A DNA stretch of 64,000 nucleotides from Lachnospiraceae bacterium (GTDB lineage Bacteria > Bacillota > Clostridia > Lachnospirales > Lachnospiraceae), in contig JAFRSH010000031.1 in NCBI GenBank assembly GCA_017427685.1, positions 108,112 to 172,111 on the forward strand. Reading direction: 5' to 3'. A model generated the notes under the pieces. The model ran no database searches and was not told where the DNA came from. It saw only the letters and a program-made list of their open reading frames with translations. Positions 35,156 through 42,907 of this stretch are shown here, one piece after another (position 1 is the first letter of the stretch; each line of letters starts with the position of its first letter). The position numbers and the translations under genes were made by a program.

Positions 35156-35965
35156 ATGGTTGAATTGTTTGAGAAAGATTTAAAGGATGATGACCGCAAG
35201 TCTTCGAAGGGCAATCAGCTGAAATGGGAAGCCGGCGGAGTATGGTATAAAGCTGATTATACCGGCTATGAGGGCCTTTCGGAGTATATTGTTTCAGGCC
35301 TTCTTGCGTCGTCGTCCCTGATGGCCGGAGAATTTGTCGAGTATTCGCTTGAAACCATAAAATACAGATCGCAGGTCTTTAACGGGTGCAAAAGCCGGGA
35401 TTATTCAGGGGGATGGCAGGTTATTACCCTGGAACGTCTTTTCAAAAACAATTACGGGACAAGTCTTAATTCCGGAATCTATGCCATTGAGGATCATACC
35501 GAACGGTTGCGCTTCCTTGTTAATCAGGTTGAACGTGCTACCGGACTAAAGGACTTCGGGAAGTATATGAGCAAGATGCTTACGATCGATGCTGTTTTCC
35601 TTAACGAGGATCGTCACACTCATAACATCTCGATTCTTTGGAACGGATATGACAAGTATCGTCTTTGCCCTTTCTACGATCATGGGGCAGCTCTCCTTTC
35701 GGACGCAACACTTGATTACCCTATTGGGTTTGATATCTTCACGAATTTAGATGAGGTTAGAGCTAAAACTATCTGCACCTCCTTCGATGAGCAGGTCGAA
35801 ATCGCCGAAAGGCTGTATGGTCGTAATATCACATTTTCATGGGGGAAAAAAGAGGTGGACAGATTACTGTCGGGAGCAAATATTTACTCTGCTGAGATCA
35901 TTTCGCGTGTCCGGGATCTTCTTTCGGAGCGGCGTCGGAAATATTCTTATCTTTTTGTGCGATAA
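35156..35965 (+). CDS. HipA-like serine/threonine kinase, putative toxin
   Basis: 269 residues. Kinase features of the HipA C-terminal family are present: a Lys in GGVWYKADYTGYEGLSEYI (Lys32, nucleotide-binding candidate), the catalytic loop FLNEDRHTHNISI (Asp152, His154, Asn157) and the metal-binding FYDHGAALLSD (Asp175). HipA proteins are about 440 residues; this shorter form lacks the N-terminal subdomain and resembles CtkA-like or split HipA kinases. HipA phosphorylates glutamyl-tRNA synthetase; the target here is unknown. The stop codon lies inside a dispersed repeat that starts at 35955, so the repeat may have inserted at the gene end. Confidence 0.75.
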   Translation: MVELFEKDLKDDDRKSSKGNQLKWEAGGVWYKADYTGYEGLSEYIVSGLLASSSLMAGEFVEYSLETIKYRSQVFNGCKSRDYSGGWQVITLERLFKNNYGTSLNSGIYAIEDHTERLRFLVNQVERATGLKDFGKYMSKMLTIDAVFLNEDRHTHNISILWNGYDKYRLCPFYDHGAALLSDATLDYPIGFDIFTNLDEVRAKTICTSFDEQVEIAERLYGRNITFSWGKKEVDRLLSGANIYSAEIISRVRDLLSERRRKYSYLFVR

Positions 35966-36041
35966 ACGAAGGCCGGCATTGGCAAGCTTGCTTGCAATTG
36001 GATATGGGTTCCCTGGTTGTTGTTGACTGATAAGTGAACAT
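35955..36041. repeat. Dispersed repeat, degenerate copy (GCGATAAACGA family)
   Basis: The first 21 bases are identical to 58761-58781, followed by a shared GCAAGCTTG core and a later shared CTGA..GTGAAC..ATC block. The internal stem found in the 58761 copy is not conserved here. The element overlaps the last 11 bases of the HipA-like gene and includes part of the promoter of the next transporter. Confidence 0.65.
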
Positions 36042-36051
36042 CTGTTACAAT
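36023..36051 (+). promoter_or_regulatory. Promoter of the ABC exporter operon, partly inside the repeat
   Basis: TTGACT, 17 bases, TACAAT, 46 bases before the ATG at 36098. The -35 box lies within the degenerate repeat copy. Confidence 0.65.
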
Positions 36052-36097
36052 AAACGCGTGCATATCATACGTGATGCAAGGGAAAGGGAGCGCGAGC

Positions 36098-36844
36098 ATG
36101 GAAAATGTTCTGGAACTCAGAGGAGTCTGCAAATCTTTTAAGACGTTCAGTCTGGATGACGTTTCATTTACTGTACCGTCAGGTTCCGTGTGCGGCTTTG
36201 TGGGCATAAACGGCGCGGGTAAGAGCACAACTGTTAAGATCATAGAAGGCCTTCTTAAAAAGGACGCAGGTGAAGTGTTCCTTTTCGGAGAGAAAGAGCT
36301 TTCACCGAAGACCAAGAGTCTGATCGGATTCGTGCCGGACAGCTGTTATTTCTATGAGAAACAGTCACTTCAGAGCGTAAAGAAGTTCGTCAGCGGGATG
36401 TATGACAACTGGGACGAGGAAGCGTACAGGAAGTACATGGATCTGTTCGGCCTTGATGAAAGGAAAAAGACGGGCGAACTGTCAAAGGGCATGAGCATGC
36501 AGTTTTCGCTCACCCTTGCGTTGTCGCATAACGCAAGGCTTCTCGTCATGGACGAGCCCACGAGCGGGCTTGATCCTTACATCAGAAGCCGCATTGTAAA
36601 CGTCTTGAAGGATTATGTGGAGAATGGCGAGAACGCAGTCCTGTTCTCAACACACATTTTATCGGATATTGAGAAGACCGCGGACAGGATCGTCTTCATT
36701 CATAACGGAAGGATCGTTTTTGAGGAAGAGAAGGACAGACTTCCTGCATTGCTTAAAGAGAAGTACGGGATCGAAGAAACCTCGCTTGACGACAGCATCG
36801 TCGCCTGCATCGACATGATCAGGAGAGGAGGGAACGGGAGATGA
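36098..36844 (+). CDS. ABC transporter ATP-binding protein (YtrB/bacitracin-export type)
   Basis: 248 residues from ATG 36098 (GGAAAGGGAG upstream). One ABC domain: Walker A GINGAGKST, Q-loop region FVPDSCYFYEKQ, signature LSKGMSMQF, Walker B LLVMDEPTSGLDP and H-loop STHILSD. The YtrB-like branch powers small exporters linked to cell-envelope stress. Its stop overlaps the membrane subunit start (ATGA). An upstream GntR regulator, common for this family, is missing. Confidence 0.9.
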   Translation: MENVLELRGVCKSFKTFSLDDVSFTVPSGSVCGFVGINGAGKSTTVKIIEGLLKKDAGEVFLFGEKELSPKTKSLIGFVPDSCYFYEKQSLQSVKKFVSGMYDNWDEEAYRKYMDLFGLDERKKTGELSKGMSMQFSLTLALSHNARLLVMDEPTSGLDPYIRSRIVNVLKDYVENGENAVLFSTHILSDIEKTADRIVFIHNGRIVFEEEKDRLPALLKEKYGIEETSLDDSIVACIDMIRRGGNGR

Positions 36845-37494
36845 AGTACGTACTTAACACTGTCAAAGAACTGATAATTCTTTCGGGAATGTACTTTTTT
36901 ATCAACCTCGGACTCTCCGTGGGCATACCGTTACTGATAGGATACCTGCTCAGCGACAAATCGGTGCCGCTTCCGATCGGAGGCATGACGCTCATAATGA
37001 GCTTCGTCTACATCGTCTTTTTCTTCTTCGGGAAAACGGACATGGTTGAGTATAAGAGCAAACAGATGACATATGCGTTGCTGACACCGTCATGCAGGAT
37101 CCACCAGGTGATCGCGAAGTACATTCTGGCGGTCGGCTTTTATCTTTTGGCTGTTGCGGGATACGCAGCTTCAACGCTTATAAGCCCGTACTTAACCGCC
37201 CTTTCTTTCGGGGACATAGCGTATTCGGTGCTTATCTTCGGTGTCATGATGGGAATCTACTTCCTGATCTATTACAGGTTCGGTTATGAAGCGGTCAAGT
37301 TCTTCCCACAGGTCATGATGATGGTCGGAACCTTCGGATCGGTCGCTGTGTTAAACCTTCTGAACGGTCTTGATCTTGAAGGTTTCGCTGAATCCATAAC
37401 GAACATGAGACCCGTCGCACTCGTGCTCGGACTCGTTTTTTTGGCCGTAACGTTTATGATCTCTTGCAGGCTTTACCGAAATAAGGACCTCTAA
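36841..37494 (+). CDS. ABC-2 type transporter membrane subunit
   Basis: 217 residues, almost entirely hydrophobic, with six predicted helices (about 9-34, 43-63, 85-108, 118-145, 153-172 and 188-210). It overlaps the ATPase gene by 4 bases and must be its membrane partner. No conserved catalytic residues are expected. The helix count and size fit the ABC2 permeases paired with YtrB-like ATPases. The substrate is unknown; a bacitracin- or lipid-related export role is only a family-level guess. Confidence 0.8.
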   Translation: MKYVLNTVKELIILSGMYFFINLGLSVGIPLLIGYLLSDKSVPLPIGGMTLIMSFVYIVFFFFGKTDMVEYKSKQMTYALLTPSCRIHQVIAKYILAVGFYLLAVAGYAASTLISPYLTALSFGDIAYSVLIFGVMMGIYFLIYYRFGYEAVKFFPQVMMMVGTFGSVAVLNLLNGLDLEGFAESITNMRPVALVLGLVFLAVTFMISCRLYRNKDL

Positions 37495-37550
37495 TACGAA
37501 TCGGCAGGGATTTATAATATCATAAATACGGAATATAGTATGATATAACA

Positions 37551-37581
37551 AAACGCTTATATGGTCTGTTTATAGGCGTTT
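37551..37581 (+). terminator. Hairpin after the ABC transporter operon
   Basis: An 11-bp stem with one G-U pair (AAACGCTTATA and TATAGGCGTTT) and a 9-base loop. The T-tract is short (TTT within the stem end), so it is either a weak terminator or a leader structure of the flotillin gene. Confidence 0.5.
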
Positions 37582-37651
37582 GATATATAGGCGCGTTTAT
37601 GATCCGAAAGAACGATCATAACGCTGACACAAATAATGAGGAGGAAGGCAT

Positions 37652-39172
37652 ATGGAAATCTTAACGATCGTAGGAATAGCACTCGGTGTGCTCATTTTCA
37701 TCGTTGTTGTAATGGGGTACGTAAAGGCTCCCCCGGATGTTGCTTACATCATTTCGGGTTTCAGAAGGAAGCCCAAGATACTTATCGGACGTGCGGGAAT
37801 CAGGATACCGTTCCTTGAGAGAAAGGATAATCTTCTCCTTCGTCAGATTTCGGTTGATATCAAGACAAACGGCTTTATCCCGACAGAGGACTTTATAGGC
37901 GTCAGTATCGATGCGGTTGCTAAGATCCGTATCAAGAACGATCCCGAAGGCATCCAGATCGCGATGAAGAACTTCCTTAACATGAACGAGCAGATGATCA
38001 TTCACACGATCACCGATTCGCTTCAGGGTAACATGCGTGAGATCGTAGGAACCATCAAGCTCCGCGAGCTCTGCAACGACCGTAAGAAGTTCGGAGACGA
38101 GGTTCAGAGCAAGGCTCAGCTCGATATGGATAACCTCGGTATCCAGATCATCTCATGTAACATCCAGACCATCACCGATGAGCAGGAGCTCATCCCTCAG
38201 CTCGGTCAGGACAACATGTCACAGATCCAGAAGGATGCTTCCATCGCCAAGGCCAATGCCGACAGAGACGTAGCGATCGCTACCGCACAGGCGCAGAGAG
38301 AAGCTAACGATGCTCAGGTTGAAGCAAACAAGCAGATCGCCGAGAAGAACAACGAGCTTGCGATCAAGCAGGCAGACCTTAAGGTTGTTGAGGACACCAA
38401 GCGTGCCGAAGCAGAAGCCGCATTCGAGATCCAGCGTCAGATCCAGAACAAGACCATCGAGTCAGAGACCGTGAACGCCCAGATCGCGAAGGCAGAGCGC
38501 GAGGCAGAACTCAAGCAGCGCGAAGTACTTGTTAAGCAGCAGGAACTTGCCGCATCCATCGAGCGTACAGCCGATGCGGAGAAGTACAAACAGCAGAAGG
38601 AAGCAGAAGCAAAGCTTATCCAGCAGCAGAAAGAAGCAGAAGCAATCCTTTACCGTCAGCAGCAGGAAGCAGAAGCCATCAAGGCTAAAGGTCTTGCAGA
38701 GGCCGAAGCTATCCGCGTAAAGGGCGAGGCAGAAGCCGCAGCCATTAAGGCAAAGGGTGAGGCGGAAGCCGCTGCCATGGACAAGAAAGCGGAAGCTTAC
38801 GCTAAGTACAACAATGCCGCTATCGCCGAGATGATGGTTCGTATCATCCCCGAGGTGGCAAGAGAGATCGCAGCTCCCATCAGTCAGATCGACAAGATCA
38901 ACATCTACGGCGGCGGATCGAACGGCGAAGGCGGGGCAGCCCAGATCTCGGGCATCACTCCCACAGTCCTTCATCAGGTGTTCGATACCATGACCGAGGC
39001 AACAGGAGTTGACATGCGTGAGATCCTTAAGGCCAATACCTACGATGCTAAGGTCAACAAGAACGTAAACATCAAGGGTGCGGAGGGCATCATCTCGGTA
39101 GGTTCGGGTAAGAGTGCCGGAGAAGGTACGTCAGAGGAGCCTGCCGCAAAGACCGCTAAAAAAGACGAGTAA
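37652..39172 (+). CDS. Flotillin-like SPFH protein
   Basis: 506 residues. A membrane helix at 3-24 is followed by an SPFH domain (about 25-185: PPDVAYIISGFRRKPKILIG, IPFLERKDNLLLRQISVDIK) and a long Ala/Glu/Gln/Lys-rich coiled coil (about 195-400). The coiled coil contains a run of near-repeats of the type AEAIKAKGLAEAEA and VKGEAEAAAIKAKG around residues 340-375. The C-terminus has glycine-rich and charged stretches. The architecture equals FloT/YuaG flotillins, scaffolds of functional membrane microdomains. The NfeD-type partner common beside flotillins is absent. GAGGAGGAAGGC precedes the ATG. Confidence 0.9.
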   Translation: MEILTIVGIALGVLIFIVVVMGYVKAPPDVAYIISGFRRKPKILIGRAGIRIPFLERKDNLLLRQISVDIKTNGFIPTEDFIGVSIDAVAKIRIKNDPEGIQIAMKNFLNMNEQMIIHTITDSLQGNMREIVGTIKLRELCNDRKKFGDEVQSKAQLDMDNLGIQIISCNIQTITDEQELIPQLGQDNMSQIQKDASIAKANADRDVAIATAQAQREANDAQVEANKQIAEKNNELAIKQADLKVVEDTKRAEAEAAFEIQRQIQNKTIESETVNAQIAKAEREAELKQREVLVKQQELAASIERTADAEKYKQQKEAEAKLIQQQKEAEAILYRQQQEAEAIKAKGLAEAEAIRVKGEAEAAAIKAKGEAEAAAMDKKAEAYAKYNNAAIAEMMVRIIPEVAREIAAPISQIDKINIYGGGSNGEGGAAQISGITPTVLHQVFDTMTEATGVDMREILKANTYDAKVNKNVNIKGAEGIISVGSGKSAGEGTSEEPAAKTAKKDE

Positions 39173-39236
39173 ACAGCAAGGAGAAGCCTGCAAGGCCGAA
39201 CCGAAATCTTAAAAACATAATACCCTTTCACACAGA

Positions 39237-39282
39237 TACCCCGTGCAGGAATTTCTGATTATTAGAAAACCTGCACGGGGTA
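39237..39282. terminator. Long hairpin after the flotillin gene
   Basis: 13-bp perfect arms (TACCCCGTGCAGG and CCTGCACGGGGTA) plus an inner TTTCT/AGAAA stem. No T-run follows on either strand, so it may act in mRNA stability. The 311-bp gap 39173-39483 holds this hairpin and the aspS promoter only. Confidence 0.6.
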
Positions 39283-39372
39283 AAATTATGACCGTATTGG
39301 TTGTCGCTCTTTCCTGAGCGTTTCGCACGTTTTTGTTCTGCATCCGGGAGGTCCGGTTCTACTTCACGATTC

Positions 39373-39401
39373 TTGACGTTCTCTGAAAATCGTGCTACTA
39401 T
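39373..39401 (+). promoter_or_regulatory. Promoter of aspS
   Basis: TTGACG, 17 bases, TACTAT, about 80 bases before the start codon. No T-box-like leader was recognised in between. Confidence 0.6.
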
Positions 39402-39483
39402 ATCTTCGTATGCTCTTATCGTGGGGTATTTTGTGTGAATCCAGCGATGAAAGCCATTTTTGTCGGTTGAAAGGACTAAAGCC

Positions 39484-41238
39484 ATGACACAGTCAAGGAC
39501 ACATACATGTGATGAGCTCCGCCTCTCTGATGTAGGGAAAAAGGTAGTTCTCGCAGGCTGGTATGAAAACATGAGAAGGGTGAGCAAGAACCTCGGATTC
39601 CTGATCCTCAGGGATTTCTACGGTACCACCCAGATAGTTATCGAAACGGAAGAGCTCATGAATGAAGTGAATGAGCTCAACACAGAAACAACGATTCAGG
39701 TTACGGGTGTTGTAAGAGAGCGTTCAAGCAAGAACACCCAGATCCATACAGGAGAGATCGAAGTCGTTCCCGAGAAAGTGGATGTGCTCGGAAAGTGTAT
39801 CTACAGCGAGCTTCCCTTCGAGATCAACCGTTCAAAAGAGGCGGATGAGACCGCCAGACTTAAGTACAGATATCTTGATCTTCGTAATCCTGAAGTCAAA
39901 GAAAAGATCATCCTTCGTTCGAAGGTAGTTTCGAGACTTCGCGAGAGCATGACAAACCACGGATTTCTTGAGATCACAACTCCCATCCTCACGGCTTCGT
40001 CGCCCGAGGGTGCGAGAGACTATATCGTTCCTTCACGTAAGTATCCCGGAAAGTTTTACGCACTTCCTCAGGCACCTCAGCAGTTCAAGCAGCTCCTGAT
40101 GACCTCGGGATTCGACCGTTACTTCCAGATCGCTCCCTGCTTCAGAGATGAGGATGCACGTGCAGACCGCTCCCCGGGAGAGTTCTACCAGCTCGACATG
40201 GAGATGGCGTTTGCCAGCCAGGAAGATGTTTTTGCTGTTATCGAAGATGTTCTTCCTCCCGTGTTTGAAGAGTTCGGAACATATAAGCGTGCTTCGAAGG
40301 CGCCTTTTACACGCATTTCCTATAAAGATGCACTCGAGCAGTACGGAACCGACAAGCCCGACCTTCGTATCAAGCTTAAGCTTAAGGATGTAACAGACAT
40401 CCTCGGCGACTGCGGGTTCGGTCCTTTTGAGGGCGCAAACATCGAGGCGGTCGTTGTTCCCGGCTACAAGGGAACACGTAAGCAGATCGATGCGATCTGC
40501 GCACAGGTTGAAGTTGTTACGGCCAAGAAGGCATACTGGTTCAGACTTGATGAGCAGGGCGAGATCGTCGGCGGTATTGCCAAGTTCCTTCAGGAAAGAA
40601 AGGCTGATGTCATAAGCGCACTCGGTCTTAAGAACGGTGACTTTGTCGCTGTTGCGGCAGAGCAGAAGAAAGCTGACGCATGTAAGGTAGCGGGTGTTAT
40701 CCGCAGGCTCTTCGGTGCGGAGGTTCCCGAGCTTTTTGATAAGGACTGCTACGAATTCTGCTGGATCGTCGATTTCCCGATGTACGAGATCGGAGAGGAG
40801 TCGGGCGAGCTTGAGTTCTGCCACAATCCTTTCTCGATGCCTCAGGTTGGCCTGAGGGCCCTTTGCGAAGAGGATCCCCTTACGATTAACGCGTACCAGT
40901 ACGACCTTGTAGTAAACGGTGTTGAGCTTTCATCCGGAGCCGTTCGTAACCATGATCCCGAGATCATGGTCAAGGCATTTGAGATCGTAGGCCTCGGTGA
41001 GGATGATGTTAAGTCCAAGTTCCCCGCAATGTACAACGCGTTCTGCTACGGTGCTCCGCCTCATGCAGGTATTGCACCCGGTGTTGACCGTATGGTCATG
41101 CTCCTTTGCGATGCGCCCACCATCAGAGAGATCATTCCGTTCCCTATGGCTGCCAACGGCCAGGATATGATGTGCGGTGCTCCAGGTGAAGTCACCGAGA
41201 AGCAGCTCAAGGAAGTTCATATAAAGATTACGGAGTGA
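39484..41238 (+). CDS. aspS: Aspartyl-tRNA synthetase
   Basis: 584 residues from ATG 39484, chosen because GAAAGGAC lies 8 bases upstream. It charges tRNA-Asp (possibly also tRNA-Asn). An N-terminal OB-fold anticodon domain (1-105; VVLAGWYENMRR) is followed by the class II core with motif 2 (CFRDEDARADRSPGEFYQLD), a bacterial GAD insertion (about 280-420) and motif 3 (APGVDRMVMLL). The length matches bacterial AspRS. It has its own promoter and is followed about 100 bp later by carD. Confidence 0.97.
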   Translation: MTQSRTHTCDELRLSDVGKKVVLAGWYENMRRVSKNLGFLILRDFYGTTQIVIETEELMNEVNELNTETTIQVTGVVRERSSKNTQIHTGEIEVVPEKVDVLGKCIYSELPFEINRSKEADETARLKYRYLDLRNPEVKEKIILRSKVVSRLRESMTNHGFLEITTPILTASSPEGARDYIVPSRKYPGKFYALPQAPQQFKQLLMTSGFDRYFQIAPCFRDEDARADRSPGEFYQLDMEMAFASQEDVFAVIEDVLPPVFEEFGTYKRASKAPFTRISYKDALEQYGTDKPDLRIKLKLKDVTDILGDCGFGPFEGANIEAVVVPGYKGTRKQIDAICAQVEVVTAKKAYWFRLDEQGEIVGGIAKFLQERKADVISALGLKNGDFVAVAAEQKKADACKVAGVIRRLFGAEVPELFDKDCYEFCWIVDFPMYEIGEESGELEFCHNPFSMPQVGLRALCEEDPLTINAYQYDLVVNGVELSSGAVRNHDPEIMVKAFEIVGLGEDDVKSKFPAMYNAFCYGAPPHAGIAPGVDRMVMLLCDAPTIREIIPFPMAANGQDMMCGAPGEVTEKQLKEVHIKITE

Positions 41239-41345
41239 GTACTCCGTGACAGCGGCCGAGATGCCGCGGTAAGTGACAGTCGGCGCCGCGTGTAAAGGCG
41301 TCGGGGTCAAAGGGTAGTTATAATCTTCGCGAAAGGAGGAATATT

Positions 41346-41864
41346 ATGTTTGATATCGGAGATTATGTGGTATTTGGAACAGACGGAGTTTGTCGAGTTG
41401 AAGATGTGGGAGCTTTGGACATGGAAGGTGTGTCTAAGGACAAGTTGTATTACACGCTTGCCCCTCACGGTAAGTCCGGTAACAACAGGATATTCGCTCC
41501 GGTCGAAGGCAAACGCGTGGTGATGCGAAAGGTGATCACACCTGAGGAAGCCCAGAAGCTTATCAATGACATCACCGATATCGGACGTCTCGAGATCCGT
41601 GACGAAAAGAAGCGCGAAGAGACATATAAACACGTTCTGCAGGGATGTGACTGCCGCGAGATAGTAAGCCTCATCAAGGAGATTTATTTCCGCAGGCAGG
41701 AACGCACCGCCCAGGGAAAGAAGCTCCCTTCCGTTGACGAGCGCTACTTTACAATGGCAGAGAACAGCCTCTACGGTGAACTTTGCCTCCCTCTTAATAT
41801 TGACAAAGAGGATGTTCGTGATTATATTTGTGCTGTTGTCGGTGAAACACAGGTTGGGTTATAA
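41346..41864 (+). CDS. CarD/CdnL family transcription regulator
   Basis: 172 residues. The N-terminal RNA-polymerase-interacting Tudor-like domain (1-60) starts MFDIGDYVVFGTDGVCRVEDVG, with the typical YYTLAPHG segment. The C-terminal helical domain (75-165) is DNA-binding (RDEKKREETYKHVLQGCDCR). CarD proteins bind the beta subunit and stabilise open promoter complexes, often at rRNA and translation genes. GCGAAAGGAGGAATATT precedes the ATG and a TATAAT box lies at 41319-41324. It stops 2 bases before the polysaccharide deacetylase gene, so the two are translated from one message. Confidence 0.9.
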   Translation: MFDIGDYVVFGTDGVCRVEDVGALDMEGVSKDKLYYTLAPHGKSGNNRIFAPVEGKRVVMRKVITPEEAQKLINDITDIGRLEIRDEKKREETYKHVLQGCDCREIVSLIKEIYFRRQERTAQGKKLPSVDERYFTMAENSLYGELCLPLNIDKEDVRDYICAVVGETQVGL

Positions 41865-41866
41865 AG

Positions 41867-42805
41867 ATGAGATCAAAATGTTTTTATATGCTGCTTGTTA
41901 CGGCGGCACTGCTTATATGCCCGGGGCTTTTCTCTTCCGAGAAGGCACGGGCTTATACTCTGAAAAACAATAAAGTCACCATCTACGAGGGAGAGACCTT
42001 CCCTATGGATTCGCTTGTGGCGGACGCTGATTTCATTAATCTGAGACTCATCACGTCCGACAGGTCGATATCGACGCCCACGAAAGACGGAGCACTGTTA
42101 GGACTCGGGATCGGAGAGTGTGTGGTAACGCTTTCCGACAAAAAGGGCGGCAGGGATGAGATAGAGGTCAAGGTCGTTTCGAAAGCGGACGTCCACATGG
42201 TCGCGCTCACACTTGACGACGGACCGGGAAGTCACGCCATGGAGCTTATGGATTTCTTCGCATCCCGAAATGTTAAGGCGACTTTTTTCATGATCGGAAC
42301 TGACGTCGGGAACTATCCGAAGAGCGTTCAAAGGATGGTCGACGAGGGTCATGAGATCGGTAATCACACCATGAACCATAAGCAGCTCACTGCCGTTAAA
42401 AAGGACAGAGCGCTTAAGGAGATCGAAGAAGGAGCCAAAGCGATCGAGGATGTTGCGGGAGTTCCGCCCACGGTGTTCAGACCTCCCTACGGTGATTCGA
42501 CCGCGGAGCAGCGTGTAGCGGCCGGGATGCTGACGGTTCTGTGGAACATCGACACTCTTGACTGGAAGTACAAGGATGCTTCCCGTGTGGAGAAAGAGAT
42601 CATTAACGGAGCGGCTAACGGCAACATCATCCTTGTACACGAGATATACAAGACCACCGTTGAAGGTGTCAAAGCCGCAGTCGACAAGCTGATCGCCAAA
42701 GGAGTCAGGTTCGTTACGTCAACCACGTTGCTCACCCGCTACGGAACGGAAGTTGAAGACCTGATCGGCAAAAGATGCTTCAGTGATAAGAATATCAGAG
42801 ATTAA
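41867..42805 (+). CDS. Secreted polysaccharide deacetylase (NodB family, CE4)
   Basis: 312 residues. A signal peptide (about 1-25) is followed by an Ig-like domain (30-105) and the NodB homology domain: LTLDDGPGSH (motif 1, catalytic Asp), GHEIGNHTMNH (motif 2, metal-binding His pair), FRPPYGDST (motif 3), IDTLDWKYKD (motif 4) and IILVHEIYK (motif 5). All metal and catalytic residues are visible, so it is probably active on N-acetylated wall or exopolysaccharide sugars, for example peptidoglycan GlcNAc. It is translated just after carD. The next operon is rnf. Confidence 0.92.
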   Translation: MRSKCFYMLLVTAALLICPGLFSSEKARAYTLKNNKVTIYEGETFPMDSLVADADFINLRLITSDRSISTPTKDGALLGLGIGECVVTLSDKKGGRDEIEVKVVSKADVHMVALTLDDGPGSHAMELMDFFASRNVKATFFMIGTDVGNYPKSVQRMVDEGHEIGNHTMNHKQLTAVKKDRALKEIEEGAKAIEDVAGVPPTVFRPPYGDSTAEQRVAAGMLTVLWNIDTLDWKYKDASRVEKEIINGAANGNIILVHEIYKTTVEGVKAAVDKLIAKGVRFVTSTTLLTRYGTEVEDLIGKRCFSDKNIRD

Positions 42806-42854
42806 GTATAAATACATATATTCTGATAAGCCTACTATGCCAGTGGCATGTACG

Positions 42855-42900
42855 GCGCGGAAACGCAGTCGGAATATATACCGACCGCAAAGAGGAGGAA
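42855..42900 (+). promoter_or_regulatory. Leader hairpin element, copy 2, before rnfC
   Basis: GGCGCGGAAACGCAGTCGG, then a stem GCaGTCGG...CCGACcGC with an 8-base loop and one A-C mismatch, followed at once by AAAGAGGAGG. The block GGAAACGCAGTCGG and the tail GCAAAGAGGAGG are identical to those before the 1113-residue hybrid kinase (21384-21430), whereas the loop has changed. Conservation of stem and flanks with a variable loop suggests function. Confidence 0.5.
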
Positions 42901-42907
42901 ATTCAGA

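Noticed and set aside
42855..42900. Resemblance of the rnfC leader to a c-di-GMP-II riboswitch (GCGCGGAAAC ... ACCGACCG)
   Set aside because: Only the ends look alike; the long internal pseudoknot-forming part of that class is missing, and the copy at 21384 does not share the match.
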